The notes under the pieces are model-generated. The model ran no database searches, was not told the origin of the DNA, and worked only from the letters and a program-made list of their open reading frames with translations. Positions 41,174 through 49,548 of a DNA stretch of 64,000 nt are shown here, in pieces. Both the position numbers and the translations under genes were made by a program. This DNA is from Flavobacterium sufflavum (GTDB taxonomy: Bacteria > Bacteroidota > Bacteroidia > Flavobacteriales > Flavobacteriaceae). Positions within the stretch are counted from its first letter, which is position 1; every line of letters starts with the position of its first letter. The stretch spans positions 744,001-808,000 of the forward strand of contig NZ_SACJ01000001.1 of assembly GCF_004016525.1 (NCBI RefSeq). Reading direction: 5' to 3'.

Positions 41174-41593
41174 TTATCCTCTAGTATTGAATGCCAAAGC
41201 ATACATTTTAATGTTCTTTATCATTGATACAAGACCATTTGCTCTTGTAGGCGATAAATGTTCTTTTAAGCCTATTTCGTCAATGAAACCCATGTCGGCA
41301 TCAATGATGTCTTTTGGAGTTTGATTTGAAAAAACACGGATTAATATGGCAATTATTCCTTTGGTTAATATTGCATCGCTATCGGCGGTGAAGATTATTT
41401 TATCTTCGTTTTGTTCTCCTTGTAACCAAACTTTTGATTGACAACCTTTAATTAAATTTTCATCAACTTTGAATTCTTCTTTGATTAACGGAAGATTTTT
41501 TCCTAACTCTATGATGTATTCATAACGCTGCATCCAATCATCAAACATCGAGAATTCGTCAACAATTTCTTCTTGTATATCTTTAATTTTCAT
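41174..41593 (-). CDS. sufE: Cysteine desulfuration protein SufE
   Basis: 139 aa from ATG 41593; a start 15 nt earlier is also in frame. It accepts persulfide sulfur from SufS through Cys51 in LIKGCQSKVWL. Other family regions: FSMFDDWMQRYEYIIELGKNLP near the N-terminus and FSNQTPKDIIDADMGFIDEIGLKEHLSPTRANGL. Cytosolic. Its start overlaps the end of the upstream lipoprotein-like gene by about 11 nt, indicating co-translation. Confidence 0.94.
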   Translation of the reverse strand: MKIKDIQEEIVDEFSMFDDWMQRYEYIIELGKNLPLIKEEFKVDENLIKGCQSKVWLQGEQNEDKIIFTADSDAILTKGIIAILIRVFSNQTPKDIIDADMGFIDEIGLKEHLSPTRANGLVSMIKNIKMYALAFNTRG

Positions 41594-42020
41594 TGTTTTG
41601 TTTTGCAAATGAATTTATTTTAGTCACTATTTTTTTTATTTCAACAGGAGGAAAACCGTGATCAAAACTTTGTGATTCATAGCTTTTTCCTTTGTAATTT
41701 ATTTTCAAATTGGCTATCGCCGCACCATCATAGAAACGTTTTTCAGTAGGCGATTTCAAATCTTTTATTTCTTCTAAATTTATTTCTTTAAAAAGGGCAA
41801 TTAGTTCTTTCCAGTCAGCATTGGTGATTTTTGTTTGAACAGCTTTTCCTTTTCGGTCTTTTTTTATGCTTGCAATATGATTTTCGATTATTATTTCCTG
41901 ATGGAATCCTCTAGAGTTAGCGGTGTAAATTAACTGAGCTGCTTCCAATTTTTTTTGTGCATCTCCTTCACAGCCTTTGCTTAGAAAAATGGTCAGGAAT
42001 AATAACGATAGTAATTTCAT
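41583..42020 (-). CDS. Small secreted/lipoprotein-like protein inserted in the suf cluster
   Basis: 145 aa, no named family recognised. N-terminal hydrophobic leader with Cys17 (FLSKGCEGDAQ) suggests export and possibly lipidation, though the lipobox is imperfect. The mature part includes NADWKELIALFKEINLEEIKDLKSPTEKRFYDGAAIANLKINYKGKSYESQSFDHGFPPVEIKKIV, a compact alpha/beta domain. Envelope targeting is odd for a gene sandwiched between sufS (9 nt upstream) and sufE (overlapping). It may simply be co-transcribed, or link Fe-S status to the envelope; no evidence decides. Confidence 0.75.
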   Translation of the reverse strand: MKLLSLLFLTIFLSKGCEGDAQKKLEAAQLIYTANSRGFHQEIIIENHIASIKKDRKGKAVQTKITNADWKELIALFKEINLEEIKDLKSPTEKRFYDGAAIANLKINYKGKSYESQSFDHGFPPVEIKKIVTKINSFAKQNNEN

Positions 42021-42029
42021 ATTTAAGTT

Positions 42030-43244
42030 TTAGGATAACATTAATTGGGCTTTTTTAACAGCATCAACTAAGGCATCAATTTCTTCTTTGGTGTTGTAAA
42101 ACGAGAAAGAAGCTCTTATAGTTCCTGGGATTCCAAAGAAATTCATAATCGGTTGTGCACAATGGTGACCTGTTCGTACTGCGATTCCTAATTTATCAAT
42201 AATACTACCAATATCATAAGGGTGAATTCCTTCGATATTAAATGAAATAACCGAAGTTTTTGCTTCGGAATTACCGTAAATGCGCAAACCTTCAATTTCT
42301 GATAAACGTTCGGTCGCGTAAGCTAATAATTCTAATTCTTGTTGTTGAATGTTTTCAAAACCTACTTCATTCAAGTAATCAATTGCTGTTCCTAGTACAA
42401 TTCCTCCTGCAATATGTGGTGTTCCTGCTTCAAATTTATGAGGCAATTCGGCATAGGTTGTTTTTTCGAAACTAACTTCTTTAATCATTTCGCCACCACC
42501 CTGATAAGGAGGTAGTTTGTTTAGCCAGGCTTCTTTTCCATACAAGATTCCCGTTCCTGTTGGTCCACACATTTTATGTCCCGAAAAAGCATAAAAATCG
42601 CAATCCAAAGCCCGAACATCGGGTTTTAAATGCGGTACCGATTGGGCTCCGTCAATCAGGATTGCAGCACCAACTTCGTGCGCTTTATCAATCATGTATT
42701 TGATTGGGTTGATAGTCCCCAAAGCGTTTGAGATATGATTTACGGTGACAATTTTGGTTTTGTCTGAAAGCAATTTATCATATTCAGCCATAACCAATTC
42801 TCCTTTTTCATTCATCGGAATGACTTTTAGAGTAGCTCCGGTTTTCTCGCATAACATTTGCCAAGGCACAATATTACTATGGTGCTCTAAATGCGAAACA
42901 ATCACTTCGTCACCAGGTTTTAAAATCGAAGCAAAACCATTGGCAACCAAATTGATTCCAAAAGTAGTTCCTGAAGTAAAAAGTACTTCATGAGCGTGTT
43001 TGGCATTGATGTGATTTTGAATTTTGCCACGAGCAATCTCGTAAGCATCAGTTGCTAATTGACTCAGGGTATGTACACCACGGTGAATATTGGCATTAAT
43101 TTCCTGGTAATATTTTGAAATGGCATCTATAACCACCTGAGGTTTTTGCGAAGTAGCTCCGTTATCGAAATATACTAATGGTTTTCCGTTTACTTTTTGT
43201 TGTAAGATGGGAAAATCAGCTCTTATCTTTTGAATGTCTAACAT
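42030..43244 (-). CDS. sufS: Cysteine desulfurase SufS
   Basis: 404 aa PLP enzyme that takes sulfur from cysteine and passes it to SufE. PLP Lys224 in AFSGHKMCGPTGTG, catalytic Cys362 in VRTGHHCAQP, His-containing LEHHSN near residue 120, and substrate Arg in FSFYNTKEE region. Group II (SufS/CsdA) by the short active-site loop. Starts after a 274-nt gap from sufD that contains a hairpin and a possible separate promoter. Confidence 0.96.
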   Translation of the reverse strand: MLDIQKIRADFPILQQKVNGKPLVYFDNGATSQKPQVVIDAISKYYQEINANIHRGVHTLSQLATDAYEIARGKIQNHINAKHAHEVLFTSGTTFGINLVANGFASILKPGDEVIVSHLEHHSNIVPWQMLCEKTGATLKVIPMNEKGELVMAEYDKLLSDKTKIVTVNHISNALGTINPIKYMIDKAHEVGAAILIDGAQSVPHLKPDVRALDCDFYAFSGHKMCGPTGTGILYGKEAWLNKLPPYQGGGEMIKEVSFEKTTYAELPHKFEAGTPHIAGGIVLGTAIDYLNEVGFENIQQQELELLAYATERLSEIEGLRIYGNSEAKTSVISFNIEGIHPYDIGSIIDKLGIAVRTGHHCAQPIMNFFGIPGTIRASFSFYNTKEEIDALVDAVKKAQLMLS

Positions 43245-43268
43245 AATTATTTAGAAAAAATCTTAATA

Positions 43269-43304
43269 CAAAAGTACTAAAACTAAAATTGTTTTTTGCT
43301 GCAA
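43269..43304 (-). promoter_or_regulatory. Possible internal promoter before sufS
   Basis: Minus strand: TTG (43302-43304), 25-nt spacer (slightly long), TACTTTTG (43269-43276), 25 nt before the sufS start. Confidence 0.35.
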
Positions 43305-43442
43305 TTATTTGTTTTGATTGATTGTAGTATCAGTTTAATTTATGAGAAAGAAATTAACGATTTTTTTTTATCGTTTTTAGATTTCTCTTAACGGATTAAA
43401 AAAAACATAATAATAAAATTTAAACACAAAGCACACAAAATA

Positions 43443-43506
43443 AAATCACTAAGGGCACAAAGTTTAGTAAAAACTTAGTGCCCTTTGCGTAAATCTTAGT
43501 GATTTT
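43443..43506. repeat. Nested inverted repeat between sufD and sufS
   Basis: Outer arms AAAATCACTAAG / CTTAGTGATTTT (43443-43454 and 43495-43506) enclose inner arms GGGCACAAAGTT / AACTTAGTGCCC with one mismatch. Words such as CACAAAG and CTTTGCG recur in other gaps of this window. It has no T tract on the minus strand immediately after the inner stem, so it is not a standard terminator. Confidence 0.6.
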
Positions 43507-43518
43507 TGTGGTTTAAAA

Positions 43519-44835
43519 CTATAAGTCAAATCCTAATTTCACGCCTAATTTCATGGCGATGATTTTAGTGATTCTTTGTTTTAATTCAGGTATTTTGATG
43601 TTTTCGATTACTGCATTAGAGAAAGCGTACATCAATAAAGCTTTGGCTTCTTTTTTAGGAATACCTCTTTGTTGCATGTAGAATAAAGCGGTTTCGTCTA
43701 ATTGTCCAACTGTACAACCGTGAGAACATTTTACATCATCAGCAAAAATTTCCAATTGTGGTTTTGCGTTGATAGTAGCTTTATCACTCAATAAAATGTT
43801 ATTGCTTTTTTGGAAAGCATTGGTTTTTTGAGCTTCTTTCTCCACGTACACTTTTCCGTTGAAAACCCCTGTTGAACGATCAGAGAAGATTCCTTTGTAA
43901 TCCTGGAAACTCTCACAATTTGGTTGAGCATGATTTACTAAGGTGTAATGATCTACGTGTTGGTTTTCGCCAATAATCGTAATTCCGTTCAACGTACTCG
44001 TCAATCTTTCACCGTAATGGTAGAAATTCAAGTTGTTTCTTGTTAGGTTTCCACCAAAAGAAAAAGTATGAACATAAACATGACTTTCTTTTTGTTGTGA
44101 AACGTAAGTATTGTCGATTAGATTTGCTTCGAGACCGTCATTCTGGATTTTGTAATAATCCACAATAGCACGTTTTTGAGCAAAAATCTCTGTAACCGAA
44201 TTAGTTAAAACTGGATTCTCGCTTAAACTTTGGTGACGCTCAATGATTTGTACATGAGAATTCTCACCTACAATAACCAGGTTTCTAGGTTGAACCATTA
44301 ATGCTGATTCATTTCCTGTTGAGAAATACATAATCTCAATAGGTTTGTCGGCAACCTTACTTTTTGGGATGTTGATGTAAGCTCCTTCATTGGCGAAAGC
44401 CGTATTTAATGAAGTTAAGCTGTCATCTTTGCTCGCAATTTTGTTAAAATAGTTATCAATAACCATTTTGTATTTTGGTTTTGTCAATGCCGAAGACATT
44501 AAACAAACATCGATTCCATCGTGTGTGGTCGAAGATAGGTGTGAACTAAAAATACCGTCAATAAAAACAACTTTATATGTATCAATTTCGTGAAGAAAGT
44601 ATTTTTTAACCTGATTGAATTCTATAGCACTATCTTTTTTAGGAAAAACGGTAAAGTCATTTTTTAGAATGGCATTTAGCGAAGTATATTTCCAAGCTTC
44701 CTCTTTTTTAGTAGGGAAGCCTTTGTTTTCAAAGTTTTTTATTGCCGAAGTTCTCACATCATGAAGTTGTGATTGAACATCAACACGCTCTTCAAAAGCC
44801 ATAAAAGACGATAATAATTTTTCTTTTAATTCCAT
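43519..44835 (-). CDS. sufD: Fe-S cluster assembly scaffold subunit SufD
   Basis: 438 aa beta-helix protein, partner of SufB in the SufBC2D scaffold. N-terminal region has KEEAWKYTSLNAILKNDF; the core includes ERHQSLSENPVLTNSVTEIFAQKRAIVDYYKIQND and the conserved C-terminal HGCTVGQLDETALFYMQQRGIPKKEAKALLMYAF with the SufD His. No signal peptide. Between sufC (77 nt upstream, separated by a repeat-like hairpin) and sufS. Confidence 0.94.
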   Translation of the reverse strand: MELKEKLLSSFMAFEERVDVQSQLHDVRTSAIKNFENKGFPTKKEEAWKYTSLNAILKNDFTVFPKKDSAIEFNQVKKYFLHEIDTYKVVFIDGIFSSHLSSTTHDGIDVCLMSSALTKPKYKMVIDNYFNKIASKDDSLTSLNTAFANEGAYINIPKSKVADKPIEIMYFSTGNESALMVQPRNLVIVGENSHVQIIERHQSLSENPVLTNSVTEIFAQKRAIVDYYKIQNDGLEANLIDNTYVSQQKESHVYVHTFSFGGNLTRNNLNFYHYGERLTSTLNGITIIGENQHVDHYTLVNHAQPNCESFQDYKGIFSDRSTGVFNGKVYVEKEAQKTNAFQKSNNILLSDKATINAKPQLEIFADDVKCSHGCTVGQLDETALFYMQQRGIPKKEAKALLMYAFSNAVIENIKIPELKQRITKIIAMKLGVKLGFDL

Positions 44836-44912
44836 TTTTTAATGTTTATGGTTTACGGTTTTTTTGTTTATTGCTCAAGTAGGAACAACAAACTATAAAC
44901 TATAAACAAATT

Positions 44913-45659
44913 TTAATTTTCTCCTTTAATCCAGTCGTATCCTTTTTCTTCCAGCTCATGTGCTAATTCAGCTCCGCCAGATTTTACAATTTTTCCATTG
45001 TATAATACGTGAACAAAATCAGGAATGATATAATCTAATAATCTTTGGTAGTGCGTGATTACGATGATAGCGTTTTTATCGCTTTTCAATTTGTTAACCC
45101 CATTGGCAACAATTCTTAAAGCATCGATATCCAATCCAGAATCGGTTTCGTCAAGGATAGCTAATTTAGGTTCCAACATAGCCATTTGGAAAATCTCGTT
45201 ACGTTTTTTCTCTCCACCAGAGAAACCTTCGTTAAGAGAACGAGATAAAAATTTACGGTCGATTTCTAATAATTCTGATTTTTCACGAATTACTTTCAAC
45301 ATTTCGTTCGCTGGCATTTCTTCCAGATGGTTTGCTTTACGTGTTTCGTTGATAGCTGTTTTCATGAAGTTTGTTACCGAAACACCTGGAATTTCAACCG
45401 GGTATTGGAATGAAAGAAACACTCCTTTGTGTGCTCTTTCTTCAGGAGCTAATTCAGAAATGTCTTCGTTTTCTAATAGGATTTCACCTTGAGTTACTTC
45501 ATAATTTTCGTTTCCTGCAATAATTGCCGAAAGTGTACTTTTTCCAGCTCCATTTGGTCCCATTATTGCATGGATTTCTCCTGCTTTTACTTCTAAATCG
45601 ATTCCTTTAAGAATTTCTTTATCACCTATTGAGGCGTGTAGATTTTTTATTGATAACAT
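44913..45659 (-). CDS. sufC: Fe-S assembly ATPase SufC
   Basis: 248 aa ABC-type ATPase driving the SufBC2D complex. Walker A GPNGAGKST at residues 34-42, Q-loop LSFQYPVEIPGVSVTNF, signature LNEGFSGGEKKRNEIFQ, Walker B LAILDETDSGLDIDAL and H-loop VITHYQRLL. The EKKR after the signature is typical for SufC rather than for transport ATPases. 34 nt downstream of sufB. Confidence 0.97.
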   Translation of the reverse strand: MLSIKNLHASIGDKEILKGIDLEVKAGEIHAIMGPNGAGKSTLSAIIAGNENYEVTQGEILLENEDISELAPEERAHKGVFLSFQYPVEIPGVSVTNFMKTAINETRKANHLEEMPANEMLKVIREKSELLEIDRKFLSRSLNEGFSGGEKKRNEIFQMAMLEPKLAILDETDSGLDIDALRIVANGVNKLKSDKNAIIVITHYQRLLDYIIPDFVHVLYNGKIVKSGGAELAHELEEKGYDWIKGEN

Positions 45660-45693
45660 AAATGTTTTGTTTTGATATAAAGTCTTAAAAAGA

Positions 45694-47142
45694 TTATCCT
45701 ACTGATCCTTCTAATGAAATTTCTAATAATTTTTGTGCTTCTACGGCAAATTCCATCGGCAACTTGTTTAATACGTCTTTACTGAAACCGTTTACGATTA
45801 AGGCAATGGCTTTTTCAGTTGGTATTCCACGTTGGTTGCAATAGAAAACTTGGTCTTCACCAATTTTAGAAGTGGTTGCTTCGTGTTCTATTTTAGCAGA
45901 TGGATTTTTACTTTCGATATAAGGGAAAGTGTGTGCTCCACAATTGTTACCCATCAACAATGAGTCACATTGAGAAAAGTTACGGGCGTTATCAGCTCTT
46001 GGGCTAATTTGCACTAATCCTCTATAACTGTTTTGCGATTTTCCAGCCGAAATACCTTTGGAAATAATGGTCGATTTAGTGTTTTTGCCTAAATGAATCA
46101 TTTTAGTTCCTGTATCGGCTTGTTGGTAATTATTAGTAACAGCAATCGAATAGAATTCACCTATGGAGTTGTCTCCTTTTAAAATAACAGAAGGATATTT
46201 CCAGGTTATCGCAGATCCTGTTTCAACCTGTGTCCATGAAATTTTAGCGTTAGTTTCGCAAAATCCTCTTTTGGTCACAAAATTGAAAACTCCACCTTTA
46301 CCTTCCTTGTTTCCAGGATACCAGTTTTGAACGGTAGAATATTTAATTTCAGCATTATCCAAAGCGATTAGCTCAACTACAGCAGCGTGTAATTGATTCT
46401 CATCACGGGTTGGAGCTGTACATCCTTCTAAGTAAGAAACATAGCTTCCTTCATCAGCAATTAACAGTGTTCTTTCGAATTGTCCTGTTCCTGCCTGATT
46501 GATACGGAAATATGTTGAAAGTTCCATTGGACAACGAACTCCTTTTGGAATATAACAGAAAGAACCATCTGAGAAAACAGCTGAATTCAAGGCAGCATAA
46601 AAGTTGTCTCTTTGAGGAACAACAGTACCAAGATATTTACGAACTAATTCAGGATGTTCTTTGATGGCTTCAGAAATACTCATGAAGATAATTCCTTTTT
46701 CACCTAATGTTTTCTTGAATGTTGTAGCTACCGAAACGGAGTCAACTACGATATCCATGGCTACATTGTTCAATTTTTTTTGCTCATCAATAGAGATACC
46801 TAACTTTTTGTACATCTCCAAAAGCTCAGGATCTACATCGTCAAGTGTTTTGTTTGGATCGGCTTTTTTAGGAGCTGAATAGTATGAAATGGCTTGAAAA
46901 TCCGGTTTTTCATATTTTACATTGGCCCATTTAGGCTCAATCATTTCCTCCCAGGCTCTGAAAGATTCGATACGCCAATCAGTCATCCATTGTGGTTCCT
47001 CTTTTTTCTGTGAGATGGCACGAACAATGTCTTCATTTAAACCAATAGGAAACGTCTCCGATTCTAATTCGGTGTAAAATCCGTATTCGTATTCTTTGTT
47101 TTCGAGTTCGATTTTTAAATCGTCTTCTGTGTATTTGCTCAT
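45694..47142 (-). CDS. sufB: Fe-S cluster assembly scaffold subunit SufB
   Basis: 482 aa. N-terminal part with [12 protein letters not shown] and ISYYSAPKK, core [81 protein letters not shown] and C-terminal [12 protein letters not shown]...[22 protein letters not shown], including conserved Cys and Glu residues proposed to bind the nascent cluster. Cytosolic. A 175-nt gap with a hairpin separates it from sufA. Confidence 0.97.
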   Translation of the reverse strand: MSKYTEDDLKIELENKEYEYGFYTELESETFPIGLNEDIVRAISQKKEEPQWMTDWRIESFRAWEEMIEPKWANVKYEKPDFQAISYYSAPKKADPNKTLDDVDPELLEMYKKLGISIDEQKKLNNVAMDIVVDSVSVATTFKKTLGEKGIIFMSISEAIKEHPELVRKYLGTVVPQRDNFYAALNSAVFSDGSFCYIPKGVRCPMELSTYFRINQAGTGQFERTLLIADEGSYVSYLEGCTAPTRDENQLHAAVVELIALDNAEIKYSTVQNWYPGNKEGKGGVFNFVTKRGFCETNAKISWTQVETGSAITWKYPSVILKGDNSIGEFYSIAVTNNYQQADTGTKMIHLGKNTKSTIISKGISAGKSQNSYRGLVQISPRADNARNFSQCDSLLMGNNCGAHTFPYIESKNPSAKIEHEATTSKIGEDQVFYCNQRGIPTEKAIALIVNGFSKDVLNKLPMEFAVEAQKLLEISLEGSVG

Positions 47143-47190
47143 TTTTTTAATTTAAAGATTACTTCGTCCGTCCGTCTATAAGACTTGGGA

Positions 47191-47222
47191 TAAAAATTTA
47201 AAGAGGTAATAGCTCTTTAAAT
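47191..47222 (-). terminator. Hairpin between sufA and sufB (possible attenuator)
   Basis: 10-bp stem ATTTAAAGAG / CTCTTTAAAT (47196-47205 with 47213-47222), 7-nt loop, with a short T run after it on the minus strand. May lower sufB-onward transcription or cap an mRNA end. Confidence 0.4.
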
Positions 47223-47317
47223 AGTTTTTTAATCATTTATTTTTAATTCTAATTTTTAAGATTTATTTCCGTTGTAAGGATTTAAATTCTTAAACAGATT
47301 GTTTTTTATTCAAAGAT

Positions 47318-47647
47318 TTAAAGAGAAAAACTCTCTCCACAACCACAAGTTCTAGTTGCATTTGGATTGTTGAAAACAAATCCTTTTCCGTTTAATCCAC
47401 CTGAGAACTCTAAAATTGTTCCAGCCAGATATAAGAAAGATTTTTTTTCAACGGCAATAGTTATGTCATTGTCTATGAAAATTTTATCATCTTCACCTTT
47501 ATTTTTGTCGAACTTTAAATCATAAGATAAGCCCGAGCACCCACCGCTTTTAACACCTACTCTTACATAATCTGTGGCGGCATCAAAACCATCTTCTCTC
47601 ATCAAGTCGATGATTTTCTTTTTGGCAGTATCAGAAACCTTTATCAT
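47318..47647 (-). CDS. sufA: HesB/IscA-family Fe-S carrier protein
   Basis: 109 aa A-type carrier that transfers [Fe-S] clusters to client proteins. The three ligand cysteines are Cys37 (SGGCSGLSY), Cys101 and Cys103 (TRTCGCGESF). A KKKIIDLM N-terminal helix and the FVFNNPNATRTCG tail are standard. It is the first gene of the suf cluster, which reads sufA-sufB-sufC-sufD-sufS-lipoprotein-sufE-sufT-DUF2480 on the minus strand. A good promoter lies directly upstream. Confidence 0.94.
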   Translation of the reverse strand: MIKVSDTAKKKIIDLMREDGFDAATDYVRVGVKSGGCSGLSYDLKFDKNKGEDDKIFIDNDITIAVEKKSFLYLAGTILEFSGGLNGKGFVFNNPNATRTCGCGESFSL

Positions 47648-47675
47648 TGTGTATTGATTTTGTCTAAATTAACTG

Positions 47676-47707
47676 CAAAGATAAGGCATAAAAACGGTAA
47701 TGTACAA
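47676..47707 (-). promoter_or_regulatory. Promoter of the suf cluster
   Basis: Minus strand: TTG (47705-47707), 21-nt spacer, TATCTTTG (47676-47683), 29 nt before the sufA start. No IscR/SufR-like palindrome was recognised. Confidence 0.65.
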
Positions 47708-47885
47708 TAGATAACATTTTTATAACTAATAAGCAAATAGATAATAGTTATTTATCTTACTTATTTAGAATGAATATATTTTATTTTGATTTTTTAGGTA
47801 ATAAATGATTTATTTTGTTTTACTAATGCTTTCATTTTACATAAATTGCCATGGCTAATTATTTTAGAATTTTTAAATATAAAAC

Positions 47886-48743
47886 ATGAAGTTATACCCT
47901 ATAGAAACAGGAAATTTTAAATTGGACGGCGGAGCCATGTTTGGCGTTGTGCCAAAAACGATTTGGAACAAAACCAATCCTGCCGATGCTAATAATTTAA
48001 TTGATATTGCTGCCCGTTGTTTATTGATCGAAGACGGTAATCGTTTGATTTTGATTGATACCGGAATGGGCAACAAGCAATCGGAGAAGTTTTTTGGGTA
48101 TTATTCACTTTGGGGAACGCATTCTATGGACAGCTCTTTGGCTAAATATGGTTTTCATCGTGATGATATTACCGATGTGTTTTTGACCCATTTGCATTTT
48201 GATCATTGTGGGGGTTCTATTCAATGGAATGCCGATAAAACAGGCTACGAACCCGCTTTTAAAAATGCCAAATTTTGGACAAACGAAAATCATTGGCAAT
48301 GGGCTACAAAGCCCAATTCCCGTGAAAAAGCTTCTTTTCTTTCCGAGAATATTTTGCCAATGCAAGAAAGCGGTCAGTTGAATTTTATCAAAAGAAATGA
48401 AAGCGATTTTCTGGAAAAATCCGAACTGGATTTTGGGATTTTCTTTGTCGATGGACATACCGAAAAACAGATGATTCCGCATATTCATTATAAAGGAAAA
48501 ACCATCGTTTTTTGTGCCGATTTATTGCCTACAGCCGGGCATATTCCTATTCCGTATGTGATGGGATACGATACCAGACCACTTTTGACAATGGATGAAA
48601 AAACAAAATTCATGAATGCCGCCGCCGATAATAATTACTATTTGTTTATGGAACACGATGCGCATAATGAAATAATAACGGTACAACATACCGAAAAGGG
48701 AGTACGTTTGAATGAAGTTTTTTCTTGTAAGGATATCTTGTAG
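47886..48743 (+). CDS. Metallo-beta-lactamase-fold hydrolase
   Basis: 285 aa, no signal peptide, cytosolic. Zinc-binding motif HLHFDH at residues 102-107, preceded by LILIDTGMGNK; later ligands in VDGHTEKQM (His) and FCADLLPTAGH (Asp), and a final FMEHDAH. The pattern fits the quorum-quenching lactonase/AiiA-like and other MBL hydrolases of flavobacteria; the substrate cannot be inferred. Divergent from the suf cluster and ended by a strong terminator. Confidence 0.9.
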   Translation: MKLYPIETGNFKLDGGAMFGVVPKTIWNKTNPADANNLIDIAARCLLIEDGNRLILIDTGMGNKQSEKFFGYYSLWGTHSMDSSLAKYGFHRDDITDVFLTHLHFDHCGGSIQWNADKTGYEPAFKNAKFWTNENHWQWATKPNSREKASFLSENILPMQESGQLNFIKRNESDFLEKSELDFGIFFVDGHTEKQMIPHIHYKGKTIVFCADLLPTAGHIPIPYVMGYDTRPLLTMDEKTKFMNAAADNNYYLFMEHDAHNEIITVQHTEKGVRLNEVFSCKDIL

Positions 48744-48763
48744 ACTGTGGTTGTTTTAAATAC

Positions 48764-48803
48764 AAAAACTCCATTTTATATTAATTTTAAAATGGAGTTT
48801 TTT
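48764..48803 (+). terminator. Terminator after the MBL-fold gene (bidirectional)
   Basis: Perfect 15-bp stem (48764-48778 with 48788-48802), T-rich at the right and A-rich at the left, so it can serve the convergent gene at 48866 too. Confidence 0.88.
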
Positions 48804-48865
48804 CGTTTTTTAGATGTTTCACTTTTATAATAAAAAAGCAAGTTTATTTATCTAAGGACAATGTG

Positions 48866-49546
48866 TCAATTTGTTTTAAATTTCCATATTTGACCTGTCG
48901 TTTCCCCTCCTTTATTGTCTTTAACTACTACTTTCCAAAAATATTCTTTCGAAGGATTTAAAGTTACATCAAGCGTTGTTACTGCTAGGTTCTCGCTTAT
49001 TTTTGATGTTGGAGGATTGACTGTACCAAAGTAAACGTCGTAAGTAAGAATATCGGTTTTATCTACATCAACAGCAGTCCAACTTAATTTTGCAGTTGTT
49101 GTATTGAATACAGAATTTATAGTTGGTTGTACTAATTCAGGCAAAAAAGGCAAATGATTGATTACCGCTTCGCCGGCAGTGTAAAATTTGAATGTAGTAG
49201 AATATTCGCTTAATAAACTTTGATTGTCTGTTGCTTTTATTCTCCAGTAGTAAGCAGTGTTCTTTTCTAATGCGATAGTTTGCGAATTAGAAGTTCCTTC
49301 AGCACTTTTTACAATCTGAGAAAATTGGCTGTCTTTTGCAATCTGTATTTGATAGCTTGTGGAGGTGTTATTTACTGCTACAGGGATATTCCACTGAAAA
49401 TTTACCGAATTATCAATACATAATATATTATTTTCAGGAGCAATTAAATTAGGTGCTATCGGTGCTGTATCAGTTGAATCATCTCCAGTGTTACTGCAAG
49501 AGACGAATAAAAAACCAATGAGAGTATAGTATATAAAATTCTTCAT
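48866..49546 (-). CDS. Fibronectin-type-III-like lipoprotein
   Basis: 226 aa. Lipoprotein Cys17 (FLFVSCSN), then an acidic Thr/Asp linker and two fibronectin-like beta-sandwiches: about 31-124 (APNLIAPENNILCIDNSVNFQWNIP; AYYWRIKATDNQSLLSEYSTTFKF) and about 133-226 (FLPELVQPTINSVFNTTTAKLSWTAVD; EYFWKVVVKDNKGGETTGQIWKF). No enzyme motif. It starts 2 nt after the giant RCC1/LRR gene and is almost certainly in the same operon; an anchoring or display partner is a reasonable guess. Confidence 0.8.
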   Translation of the reverse strand: MKNFIYYTLIGFLFVSCSNTGDDSTDTAPIAPNLIAPENNILCIDNSVNFQWNIPVAVNNTSTSYQIQIAKDSQFSQIVKSAEGTSNSQTIALEKNTAYYWRIKATDNQSLLSEYSTTFKFYTAGEAVINHLPFLPELVQPTINSVFNTTTAKLSWTAVDVDKTDILTYDVYFGTVNPPTSKISENLAVTTLDVTLNPSKEYFWKVVVKDNKGGETTGQIWKFKTN

Positions 49547-49548
49547 TC

